In this document: piece after piece, positions 47,801 through 58,092 of the stretch | Layout of the letters: every line of letters starts with the position of its first letter | Position numbering within the stretch: the first letter of the stretch is position 1 | Source: Agapanthus africanus | Lineage: Eukaryota; Streptophyta; Magnoliopsida; Asparagales; Amaryllidaceae | Length of the DNA: 64,000 bases | Assembly: GCA_030015575.1 (NCBI GenBank) | Contig: CM057349.1 | Span: 260,085,077 to 260,149,076, forward strand | Reading direction: 5' to 3' | The notes under the pieces: generated by a model | What the model was told of the DNA's origin: nothing | What the model saw: the letters and a program-made list of their open reading frames with translations, nothing else | Database searches by the model: none | Made by a program: the position numbers and the translations under genes

Positions 47801-48238
47801 CACCCTCACTCTCACTTAAGCTATGCCCCACTCTCTCTCTCTCTCTCTCCAATAATTCACTTTTTCCTTCCATTTCTCTTTTCTTCTCACAATAATAAAA
47901 CCAAATACAATTAAAACAGCATGTAACTAAAATGTAACATAACATGGTGCACTAACTATGGTAAACTGTAGAAACACGGATTTGGCTTAATCGCGATTAG
48001 TGGTGCACTAATCAATTTTTATCCAAACAGTATATAATTAATTATAAAAATGCCAAGTCCAATAAATATATTTTTAAATAAGTAAATCATTTTAATCTCC
48101 AATTATTTCACAAATATTGGTATATATTTATACCATTTTACGAAAACCCCAATTTCGCAAATCGGGTAGTTTTCGCGAAATATATTATTTTAATATTAAA
48201 TTCCAAAAATAATATTTTATATTTTCTGAAATGTTACA
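47801..48238 (-). mobile_element. E 3' LTR, start
   Basis: Minus strand TGTAACATTTCAGAAAATAT, aligning for ~170 bp with the start of G (58093 onward) and then diverging. It holds a CT repeat (47831-47849) and ends at F's target ATTCT. Confidence 0.8.
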
Positions 48239-48256
48239 ATCTTCCCCCCTTAAAAA
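48239..48256 (-). other. E polypurine tract
   Basis: Minus strand TTTAAGGGGGGAAGAT, ending at the LTR start TGTAACA. Long G-rich tracts of this kind are usual in Ty3/gypsy-type elements. Confidence 0.75.
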
Positions 48257-51200
48257 AATGCGGTCTCCGAATTTAAATTTAAACCCCCAAAAGCTAAAAC
48301 ATTTCAATAACCAGCTCAAATCAACGGGGCTTCGAAATCACGGAAGATATAGAAATAACACAGCGCATCGTGTAAGCCTGAAAACGAGTATGAAACTCAA
48401 AATAGAACTCCATCAAGCGTCACGCAAATCATCAAATTTGCACGCATATCATCGGAGTTACAATGGAGATACAGATCTTGAAATCCACTACTGAAATCCA
48501 ATATACACTAATCAAGTACTATTATACATCTATAGTATGCATCCTTGAAAATCTTCTAAAACTGACTAAAACACATGCAAAATCTTTTCTGAATCGCCGA
48601 GTGATGCGTAACTCACGGCACAAGTGATGTGCGCTCATTTGTAAAGTAATAAATGTACATTAATATATATTTTGCTAAATATACGTTCCGCCCTTTTTAA
48701 AATATCCCAAAAGGTTTTCCTTTGTAAGCGTTCGTGTCGCTCGCAGACATATAAGAAATAGAGAGACTATAGCTCCTTTTTGAAAACCTATTGTTAAACT
48801 TTTAATGTATGCAAAGTACTCAGGTACTGTCCTCAGATCAGTCCTGTCCGGCTACTATATAGTATAGTGCCCATCATGAAAACAAAGTGCTCAAGAGCAA
48901 AATGAGCCCCGAAAAGGCGTGTCCAACAATCACGTGCGTCTGGTGCGCACGGAAACCAAATCCAAATACAAGTGCTACGAATGTGCACAAAACCAAAACT
49001 AAGTGCAACGGGTGTGCATGAAAGCATCTGTCCAGTGCAACGAGTGTGCACGACAACATCTGTCCAGTGCAACGGGTGTGCACGACAACAACATCTAGTG
49101 CATCTATAGTGCACGAAAATCTTAATCCTGTGCAACTAACATGCACGAATGAAAATCCCAATCGAGTGCATCCGGTGTGCATAAAATCACATCTCATATC
49201 ATGCGCCCGACATGCGCGAAATCCAAATCAAGAGCATCCGTCATGAACAAATGAAATCTAAATCAAGTGCATCCGACATGCACGAATAAAATCTAAATCA
49301 AGGGCATCCAACATACACGAGTAAAATCCCACTCAAGTGGATCCGATGCACACAAAATTTGATAAGCGCCTAATATGCGCAAAAACCCAACCCAAACGCG
49401 TCAGGTCCATATAAATGCCCAATGTGGTAAAGCGCATGAAAAACGAACGTCAAGTGCAACGTGCACAAAAACATAAATATGGTAAAACGAATGCTCAAAG
49501 ACAAAAATCGGTGCAACCAATGTACGGAGTATAAATCTAGTTCGACCAATGCACGAAGTGAAAATCTAGTGCAACGAATGCACGAACTACAAATCGGGTG
49601 CATCCAGTGCACGAAATACACATACGGTGCATCCAGTGCACGAAATACAAATACGGTGCATCCAGTGCACGAAATAAGAATCAGGTGCATCCAGTGCACG
49701 AAATACCAATCTAGTGCAGCAAATGCACGGAAACTCACTAATAACTCAAATGCGTATAAAAGCCACACTGAGTGTTCCAAGATGTATAAAATCCAAAAAC
49801 GTGCACAACTATGTGCACAAAATCCGTATCAATGCACTGCAAGCACATGTGAGCTATACTGAGTGCAAAAATCAAATCGAGTGCGTACCATATGCACAAA
49901 AATCAAATCATCCATATGAAATCCACGAAATCATAAATACGTGCAGCCAAGGTACAAAATGAATATCAAGTGCAATAGATATGCACAAATCGTAATTCAA
50001 CACAACGGTGTATAAAATATTTGTCAAGTGCAATAACTATGCACAAAAATTTAAATACCCAGTAGGTTCAGCCATGGTGCACGAAATCAATATCATGAAA
50101 CTCAATCATCAAAACTCAAATCCAAGCGATATAAGCATGATACTCGGATCAAAAACGCAAATCGCAACAAATGACATTGAGGTACACCTCCTACAATGTC
50201 GAAAAATGTCGGTGCGCCCAAAACTGGCAGAGCAAGAACATCCACTTGCCTCCTGCTCATGATCTGGCGTCCTGTGTCTCTGGGTCCTCATTTTTCTGTG
50301 GATTACCAATCTCGCAATCCATCGGCTCGTCGGCCCGGTCCGATGTACTAACGGAAACGATTCCGCTCTGACACTCCTCTGGTCATCTCTCGGGCAATTT
50401 GCATGACCACTCGTAAAGTAGCAAATCACTGGCGTCGGCCTCTGGCCCTCAGAATACACGTGGCCCAACTGATCCTCGGTGCAAATCTTATCGCAGTAGT
50501 GTCCTGGAAGGAACCTTCTCAGGGTCTCTTCCGATCTCGCCTATGCCGAACTATACGGAGGCTAGTACTCTTGCATAATCTTTTTTCGCTTTCTGGACAT
50601 CTGCGTTCTTAGCACAGCATTTCCTCGGGAACTGGTCGTATCTCACGCCTCTGTATACATATCAGATCTCCAATCTCAACGGGGAGTAACAACAGCTCAT
50701 TAGCATCTCGCACGAACCTCTTGTTCCACTCATCTTTATTATCTTCCGCTTCGACGTCACGTCATGCTATCTGCGTATTGCAATTGTTCTCGGCTACAGT
50801 CAATCCGGAGTCTCTCACACGGACTCGAAATCACGAACTTGGTATCTTCATCACTCTGTAGAAGATATCTAGCCGAACACGTCCTCGGAAACTCGTCCCA
50901 ATCATCGGAAGAATACTCAAAACTCGTCTGTTCTTGATCAACACACAACACATCTGGGTGAGGTCCTCTATCCGAAACTGGTCAACCTGCTGATCTTCTA
51001 TCGGATCATCCAACGAACAACGTCATCTCTGGATTGATCTACTCTAGATCTGAGTAAGATTCTCTACACTGGAAATCTTCAACTCAACTGGGCCTGCGTC
51101 GGTGCATCAAATCTGACGAATCACCTTTGCTTCTCAACTCAAGATAGACTAGCTATCATCTGTCGCGTCTCTGCCTGAATGCTCCAGCGATCTCAGCTCG

Positions 51201-51940
51201 TAAAGTCAGGAAGCGACATCCCATCAATCTCAGCAATAGCTGGGTCATCTGTCTGCAAGGTAGACAACATCATGAACTCTGAGATAGGCTGTACATCAAC
51301 ATTCTTCTCACAACCGGCAGCCTCTATCAGTGGCCCGATCATCCGGTGCAAAACCGAACACTCGCCTCAACAAGAGGTCACAACACAAATACAAAATCGA
51401 GACATTCCCATGTCACCATAAAACACGATGGTCAGTCCTCGTCCATGACGAGCTCGCCCTGACCGCATCACTAGCAGTAGCTCAATCTGTGCTCAAACCA
51501 TGGTGACAAGAACGTCAAGTATGCATCGATGAAAACAGATCAAAGGAATGAAAGGAATCAACAGATCCTGAATGGATACATGATCATAAGGAGGAACGGA
51601 ATCAGTGAGAGTATGATCATGGAAATGAATAAAATCGAGGATCTCAAATGGATGTATAATCATGGGTACGAAGAGAATCACAGATCTCAAAATATGTACA
51701 TCATAAGGTTTCTTAAGTGGAGTATCGTATCGTAAATATGCCGCGGAACATACGTACGGTACGTCACTCTACTCAAGCTACCTACTCCATCAATCAGGGT
51801 CAACCTATGAAACGAAAGTTCGGGTCTAATACCCCCATGTTCAAGTCTAAGTTCCGTAAGGTCAAGCCTAGTTTCCGAAATAAATTACGCCCCAGATTCC
51901 ACATAGTCAAACCTAGACTCGAACCAAGATTAAACCTAGT
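48257..51940 (-). other. E interior, non-coding
   Basis: No reading frame with a known domain on either strand. 48890-50060 is a degenerate tandem array (separate entry). In 50100-51900 the sequence is complex; the frame 50109-50468 (minus) contains several Cys and His but not in the CX2CX4HX4C zinc-knuckle order, so I do not call gag. Confidence 0.65.
48890..50060 (-). repeat. Degenerate tandem array of GTGCA...TGCAC units
   Basis: Roughly 30 or more units built on GTGCA-N4/5-TGCAC-GAAA. Units of exactly 29 bp start at 49569, 49598, 49627, 49656, 49685 and 49714; elsewhere spacing is about 29-36 bp. The best units read GTGCATCCAGTGCACGAAAT. The array gives spurious frames on both strands (49370-49780 minus; 49461-49862 plus); a 29-bp period is not a multiple of 3, which argues against coding. 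Confidence 0.85.
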
Positions 51941-51952
51941 GCTTTGATACCA
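51941..51952 (-). other. E primer-binding site (one mismatch)
   Basis: Minus strand TGGTATCAAAGC, differing at one base from the initiator Met-tRNA PBS, four bases after LTR end TCATGACA. Confidence 0.75.
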
Positions 51953-51956
51953 ACTT

Positions 51957-53480
51957 TGTCATGACCCGAAATATTAGCTCGCGACCGGCACTTAAATCAC
52001 GCCACGTCTACAGGCGTAACGTAATTCAAGTAAGCCGAAGCCCAGAAATCTAAACCTTTTTAAAGAAAATAAAAGAGGGGAAGTTTTGAAATAATGGTAT
52101 GATGAAATCAAAAGTTTTCTTAAGTGCATAAATAGTGGAACATGAAAAATGCAAGTGGATTTACTAGTTGAAAAACATGTTTCGTCTTTTAAAAATTTGG
52201 GCAACACCTCCTTTGTATATTTTGATCCAAAACCACATATACATAATAATGATAAATGCGTCCCTAAGCGGGAGCTAGCTCTTCGCCAATCGATGGAATC
52301 ACAACCACGCAAGACAGTATATATGTATACGACGCCCAACGGCGAAGATCCACAAAAAGGATAAAGAATAAAGCAAGACATCAACCAACCAAGCGAACAT
52401 ATAACCCATCGCTCAAGTCTCGCAACTACAAGTCTTGCTAAGTCTTACTACTTATACAAATACTAGTTTCTGATTTGATGGAGTTAACTAGATACAACAG
52501 GAATAATAAATACAAGAGGGGTACGATCCAGCATGTACCACCTACCAAAGCAAAACACCCGAATGCAGCTGTGTGCCAGCGATGCCGCTACTGATCCATG
52601 CGGTCAACCTATAAGAACTGTGGCACAACGGGGGTGAGTTGCCAACTCGTGAGTAGAAAACATCATCAGGTAGAAATCGAATAAACAACGATTCCTAGGT
52701 CAACTATATCATAAAGGTAATACTATAATATCTAGGGTGACCATATCTGCATATGTACCAACAATATACTCAATGCTTATATGCATGTGGATATCATCCA
52801 ACAATGTAATCAATGCATGTATGCATGTGGATCTCATCCATGTGTCCATCAATGACACAACAACGTCATGCATGTAAATATCATAAAAGCATATGCATGA
52901 AAGTATGAGGATATAAATCAACGTGTGTCCCTCGCGAGACATCAAAATAATGGAACCTGAGTGTCCAGCATCGACACTCGAAACATCATGAAACCTGTGT
53001 CCAACATCGACACGTAAATCCTCATATATCTCGGGCTCCGTCAGTCCGGATCGTCCCATGGGCTCCGTCTGCGGGATCGAACCTTGGGCTCCGACAGAAC
53101 GGGTAGGCCCATATCCATCTCTCGACTCCAGTCGGTATCCTCCGGATAACCTGCCGGGTCAAACCAATCACCGGTAGGTAGTATTCCCTCTGCCAGGCTC
53201 ATCGTCTACTGCGCGACATCCCTTTCTTGCCACGGGGTACCATACCGGGTCTACCATGAACCCGAAAACGGATCATCCAACTCCTAGAATCGGGTTTAAC
53301 ATATCACACGTCTCAGAACCGAGAAAACGAAGGGTGGACGCACTGAAATATCATATCAAGAGAAACCGGGTTTTTAAAACAATACATACTTTCTTTTGAA
53401 ATAACCACGGTTCTCAAATCCAGAAATCTCGTGAAAATAGCATATCTTAATGCGTATAATCATAAAGCATGATGTATGCG
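51957..53480 (-). mobile_element. E 5' LTR, truncated
   Basis: The last ~1.5 kb of the LTR. It aligns with G from about 60770 to 61811 (for example ACCTGATGATGTTTTCTACTCACGAGTTGG on the other strand) and adds the final ~440 bp that G lacks in the window. It contains two GTGTC...GACAC hairpins (52958-53020). The first ~2.6 kb of the LTR is missing at the junction with the next copia LTR. Confidence 0.8.
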
Positions 53481-55331
53481 AGGATTGTAACGGATCGTCC
53501 TTCGGGTCTTTTAGTCATTGTCCTCCTCGTCATCATAGGCTCCGAGGATTGTAACGGATCGTGGCTTCCTCGTCGGCTTCCTCGAGTCAAAGACGATCCA
53601 CCTGAGAGTCTATAGTCCGAGCTCCAACCTCAACTCCGAGGTAACTAGGGCAAGTAGCTTGATAGACTAGATGGCCTAGGTGATGTAGAGAGTGAAGATG
53701 GAATACTTTGTCTCTTGGAACCCTAAGTTTCTCAACTCATGAGACTTCTAGGGTTTTGAAGAAAAGAAGAGGACTTTAGAAAAAAATAGAGAGTGGAGAT
53801 GTGAACCTTGGAAAATAGATGGCTGCCTCTTTTAGAATGAGTGAAGCTTATCAATAATTGAGGAGAAAAATATCTCACACAAATATCAAGTGAGCTTCAC
53901 AAATATCTTGTGGTGAGTCATTACCATGAGTCACCAAGTAGCCATGCTAGTTTCAATGTTCAAATCCACCTCATTTCCTCACTTAATAAAGTTTAATCCA
54001 ATAAAGAAACCAAACCCTAATATGTGTCCCCTTCTATAAGCTTTCCTGAAAAATTACGAGAATGCCCCCTCATCCGTATATACATACCCGCATTCGTATT
54101 CCAAGGAATACGAATACAAAGAGACGAAAAATATCCATCAGTATAATAATAGGATCCGGCTTAAACCAAAGCCTGCTAGTATTATCCGCCCGAACATCGT
54201 ACGCGCACAAATGCACGTAAGTGTTCGAAGCCTTGTCGTGAAACCATACGACCTCTACATCTTTCGCCCGATGTAGGGAAACCCTCTGTGGGGACTCTAA
54301 AGACTCGACAGTACGCTGACAGTGGGTTTAACCACAAGCCGCAAGTGATACTAGCTGCACGTAATGGCTATCGAGGTATCTGTCGATAAGAAGGCCGATG
54401 AGTAAACCCATCCGAACTCCTACTGAGCCTTCATGTGACAATCTCCGTACAGTCCGGTCTGTTCGTCTAAAAGTATCACATATCGGTCTTAGGGGGCGGT
54501 AAATATCAGATCCCTAATAGTGCAATAAGTCGTGTCGGAGTGTAGCCCAAAACACCTTGAGAAACTACTGGAATACCTACCAGTAAATCTCGCTTGCCCT
54601 GGCTAGGGACTTTGTGTAATCGATCTCCAAACACAGCGCGGTATCAACCCCCAATACCGGAAGAGACGAATCTTTTCTAACCGCCACTGCCTCCAAGTGC
54701 TTCAGGACTGCACCCAACTACTACCTGTTTGCATAACTCCTTTGAGCCGCAGTAGGGTAGTAACCAAAGTACAGTGAGAACACACTTGAAGCGAAGTAGC
54801 AGTGTCAAGTCGACGGACTAATCTGTACTCATGTCACCTGGGAACTGCTACCCGACGATAGGTATAATACCCACCAACAATTCCCGACGAGTCCTGTCCA
54901 GTATACTCATAACCTAATGAGCACCTGCATACTATCTCCAGTGCGACGTACTAATGGCTGTGGGACAGACCATCTCCCCTGCTGGGATGAGAATCGTATA
55001 CACTAGTCTACTCCGGAGTATCGATGCCCCGTCTTGATGATCCTACGACTAGGGACCTGTATAAGGATATGCTTGTAGATTACCTAGCCCCCACTAGTGT
55101 GACTGCCATCACAACGCTGGTAATCAAGCAAAGATCCTAAGGGCTCTACTAATATGTATAAGCGATATGCTAAAAGAAACACATGCACATATTGAAGTAG
55201 AAAAAAACCAAGTAGCATACTACCATTTTGAGCAAGACTGTCAATACAACTGTGAATATCCCAAGCTTCAATTAAGTAATATACAAACCATTATGATACA
55301 ATAATGGCCTCTAGGGCATACATCACTAACA
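53481..55331 (-). mobile_element. Truncated copia LTR (F-like), minus strand
   Basis: Minus strand starts TGTTAGTGATGTATGCCC at 55331 and follows the F LTR order down to CCCGAAGGAC, then breaks into E's LTR; about 170 bp of its 3' end is lost. It interrupts fragment H directly after GATGATAG. With its downstream flank gone, no TSD can be verified. Confidence 0.8.
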
Positions 55332-55459
55332 CTATCATCGCATGATAACTTGATGGAATCCACTCAAGTCACCAAACTCCAGAAGGTATGCGCATGCCTG
55401 GAAAGTTTCCTGTATGTTTGAAACTTCCGATGTGATTTTTACCCCTAGGACCCAAGTGA

Positions 55460-55660
55460 CCTTGACGAATAATCAACAAATCAAAAAATCCTAGTCAAGT
55501 TCAACCCGTCATTATCTTGATTGCGTTAAACCCACCCGCACGACCCTTGACGAATAATCAACAAAGTCGTACGACCGACCTGACCAATCCACATATCCAT
55601 GCGACAGAAAAGCATTTCAGAGCTACCGCACACTACGCCTCGGCGAATAGCAACGACAAA
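55460..55660 (-). repeat. H triplicate boxes (TTGTTGATTATTCGTCAAGG type)
   Basis: On the plus strand boxes 1 and 2 read CCTTGACGAATAATCAACAAA; the third is CCTCGGCGAATAGCAACGAC. The core is unique to H. Confidence 0.8.
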
Positions 55661-56392
55661 CGTAGCGCGAATACTAAGCAATACTGATCTGAAATGACGG
55701 AGGGCTACGGCTGGTTTTTGGCAAAAAACATTTAACGTAATGAACATGATATCATTGAAGGAACCGGGTGGTTTTACAAATACATAGTGGCGAAAACTTT
55801 TTCTAAAGAGGTCACTCCCGGTGACTGGATCTCGGCTCTTTCCTCGTCGAATGAGGGGCAGGATATTCCAAACTGAATACCATAATGCAAAGCAAAAATA
55901 ATCGACTACAGTGAAGTTATTACGTTGAAGCAAAGTTCTGCTCAAGGGGTCACTCCCGATGAAGGGATCTCGGCCCTTGCCTCGTGGAATGAGGTGCTGG
56001 ATATTCATAACCGAATACCACTGTGCAAAACAAAAGCAAACGTCTGTAATGTCAGTTTTCAAAAAAATTGGTTCCAACAACATCAAATAGGTTTGTTTTA
56101 TCCTTGCATTGATCAGAATCAACGCAGTCCTATCAATTAATCACACCAGAAAAGAACAAAAAAATATGATGTACATATATGCCATCTGCATTCGCCACTG
56201 GGCCCCGTCATCGCCCGTCAGGTTACATAACTAACGACAGAGCGGGGGCTGGACTAGCGCGGGTGAAAAACATATACAACATCTACTAGTATATATATAA
56301 ATATATATAACTATCGTCCCAGGCATGATATAAAGCAACATCTCAGAATCTCAGCCAAGCAACACTGAGTGGTGGATAATCCTGGAGCCTCA

Positions 56393-56419
56393 GGTTTCAT
56401 TTGAGCCGCAAATGAAACC
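56393..56419 (-). other. H leader hairpin HP3
   Basis: GGTTTCATTTG (56393-56403) pairs perfectly with CAAATGAAACC (56409-56419); the sense loop is CGGCT followed by C. The extended stem differs from A, F and B. Confidence 0.8.
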
Positions 56420-56751
56420 CGACGTTCCCCTGTCGTGTGGATAGCCTGTGTAATGAAAACATAGACCCCTACGAGTGCGGAATGATACCCGCCAATCCCA
56501 TAAGCGAGGCAACCCCAATCAACAACGTGAATGGGCCACCCAACACTTCACGGAATCCGGTAACTTGGGCATCCCTCCTTGGGACAACCTATACCCCCTA
56601 CGAATGCGGCGAATAGCCCGCCAATTCTAGAGTAAGGTCCCCTCCGTCTCAACGCCATGAGATGCGGACCCGTTGCCCTCTAGAACCCTGCTATTCGTGC
56701 ACCCCGCCTTGGGGTAATCCTAGTACAGAAAAGAAAATAATATGTACAAGG

Positions 56752-57545
56752 TGTTAGTGATATATGCCCTAGAGGACATTATTGTATCATACTGGATTAT
56801 ATATTACTTAATTGGCGCTTGGGATATACACGGATATAGTAACAGTCTTGCTTAAAATGGTAGTATGCTACCTGGTTTATTTCTACCTCAATATGTGCAT
56901 GTGTTTCTTTTAGCATATCGTTTATACATATTGGTAGAGCCCTTAGGATCTTTGCTTGATTACCAGCGTTGTGATGACAGTCACACTAGTAGGGGATGGG
57001 TAATCTATAAGCACATCCTATACAGGTCCCTTGTTATAGGATTATCGAGACGGGGCATCGATACTCCAAAGTATACTAGTGTATACGCTTCTTATCCCAG
57101 CAGGGGAGATGGTCTGTCCCACAGCCATTAGTACGTCGTACTGGAGATAGTATGCAGGTGCTCATTAGGTTACGAGTATACTGGACAGGACTCGTCGGGA
57201 ACTGTTGGTGGGTTATTATACCTGTCGTTGGGCAGAGTTCCCAGGTGACATGAGTACAGCTTAATCCGTCGACTTGACACTGCTGTTTCGCCTCAAGTGT
57301 GTTCCCACTGTACTTTGATTACTACCCTACCATGGCTCAAAGGAGTCGTGCAAACAGGTAGTAGTTGGGTGCAGTCCTGAAGTACTTGGAGGCAGTGGCG
57401 GTTAGATAGAATTCGTCTCTCCCGGTATTGGGGGTTGATATCGCGCTGTGTTCGGAAGGCCAATACATAAAGTCCTTGGCCAAGGCAAGCGAGATTTACT
57501 GGTAGGTATTCCAGTAGTTTCTCAGGGTGTTTTGGGCTATTCTCC
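56752..57545 (+). mobile_element. LTR M, copia, interrupted
   Basis: Starts TGTTAGTGATATATGCCC, an F-like LTR in plus orientation. Contains CCTTGGCCAAGG (57474-57485) and the TACTGG/CCAGTA hairpin. It is cut at 57545 by LTR N; presumed target TCTCC (57541-57545). Confidence 0.85.
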
Positions 57546-58092
57546 TGTTAGTTATGTATATGCCCTAGAGGCCATTGTTGTACATATGATGTATATTATA
57601 GTGGATGCTTGGATATATATATAGAGGACTTTCTTGCTCGATATGATAGTATGCTATCTGGTTTCACTTTGTCTTAACATGTTGACTTGTATTGGTTTAC
57701 TATCTTGCTTTCACATGTTGATAAAGCCCTTAGGATATGTACTTGAATACTAGGCCTTATGATGCAGATCATACTAGTGGGGCCAGGGTAGTCCAAGAGT
57801 ACATCCTATAACTGTTTCTAGTCGAGGGTGTATCGAGACAGGGCATCGATACTCCAGTGTAGACTAGCGTATATACATCTTGACCCATATGATGGGCGAT
57901 GGATGATCCCACATCCATTGGTGTTTGACATCAAAGATAGTGTACGGGTGCTCAGTGGAGACTGGGTACACAGAACGGACTCGCCGAGAACTCCTAGATG
58001 GTATTATACCTATCGTTAGATAGCAGTTCTCTGGTGATACTGGTACAGGTTAGTCTGTAGACCCGAGATCGTCATAGAGTCTTGTGTGATTC
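57546..58092 (+). mobile_element. LTR N, copia (C/L type), interrupted
   Basis: TGTTAGTTATGTATATGCCC, matching L from 61812. It stops at CTTGTGTGATTC, equivalent to L 62345, where G inserted; presumed target GATTC (58088-58092). Confidence 0.85.

Larger units (their letters stand above)
26041..53480 (-). mobile_element. Element E: LARD-like LTR element with non-coding interior
   Basis: Minus-strand order: truncated 5' LTR (53480-51957), 4-nt gap, PBS-like TGGTATCAAAGC (51952-51941), 3.7-kb interior (to 48239), polypurine tract, then 3' LTR (48238 down to 47801, then 28032 to 26041) interrupted by F and cut by C. From copy G the full LTR is ~4.2 kb. LTR ends are TGTAACATTTC...TCATGACA. I see no gag or pol. 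Very long LTRs, ~3.5-kb non-coding interior, PBS and PPT define LARDs (large retrotransposon derivatives); the G-rich PPT and TGTAACA start suggest a Ty3/gypsy relative. Confidence 0.75.
55332..56751 (-). mobile_element. Fragment H: copia 5' leader piece
   Basis: Minus strand, equivalent to F 30715-32030. It contains HP3 (56393-56419), the duplicated CACTCCCGGTGA block (55811 and 55950) and three boxes at 55460-55480, 55545-55565 and 55638-55660. The two boxes nearest pol have core GATTATTCGTC; the first, GCTATTCGCCGAGG, is changed. It is bordered by LTRs in opposite orientations. The frame 55526-56122 (minus) is a chance frame with no known domain. Confidence 0.8.

Noticed and set aside
49370-49862. 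Overlapping reading frames on both strands (136 and 133 codons) with repeated FVHWMHP-like or CTKYTYG-like peptides
   Set aside because: They are read-through of the GTGCA/TGCAC tandem array; the 29-bp period shifts frame every unit and no domain is recognisable.
48890-50060. CRISPR-like array
   Set aside because: Units are degenerate and contiguous with no unique spacers of constant length, in a plant retrotransposon context; it is a tandem repeat.
50109-50468. Possible gag zinc knuckle in E (several Cys and His)
   Set aside because: Spacing does not fit CX2CX4HX4C and no capsid-like sequence surrounds it.
53481-55331. Solo LTR with target duplication
   Set aside because: Flanking pentamers AGGAT and CTATC differ and the LTR lacks its 3' ~170 bp, so it is a truncated copy.
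55526-56122. 198-codon frame, one of the longest outside pol
   Set aside because: It covers the duplicated leader block of fragment H, whose homologues in F, B and K are closed in this frame; no known domain.
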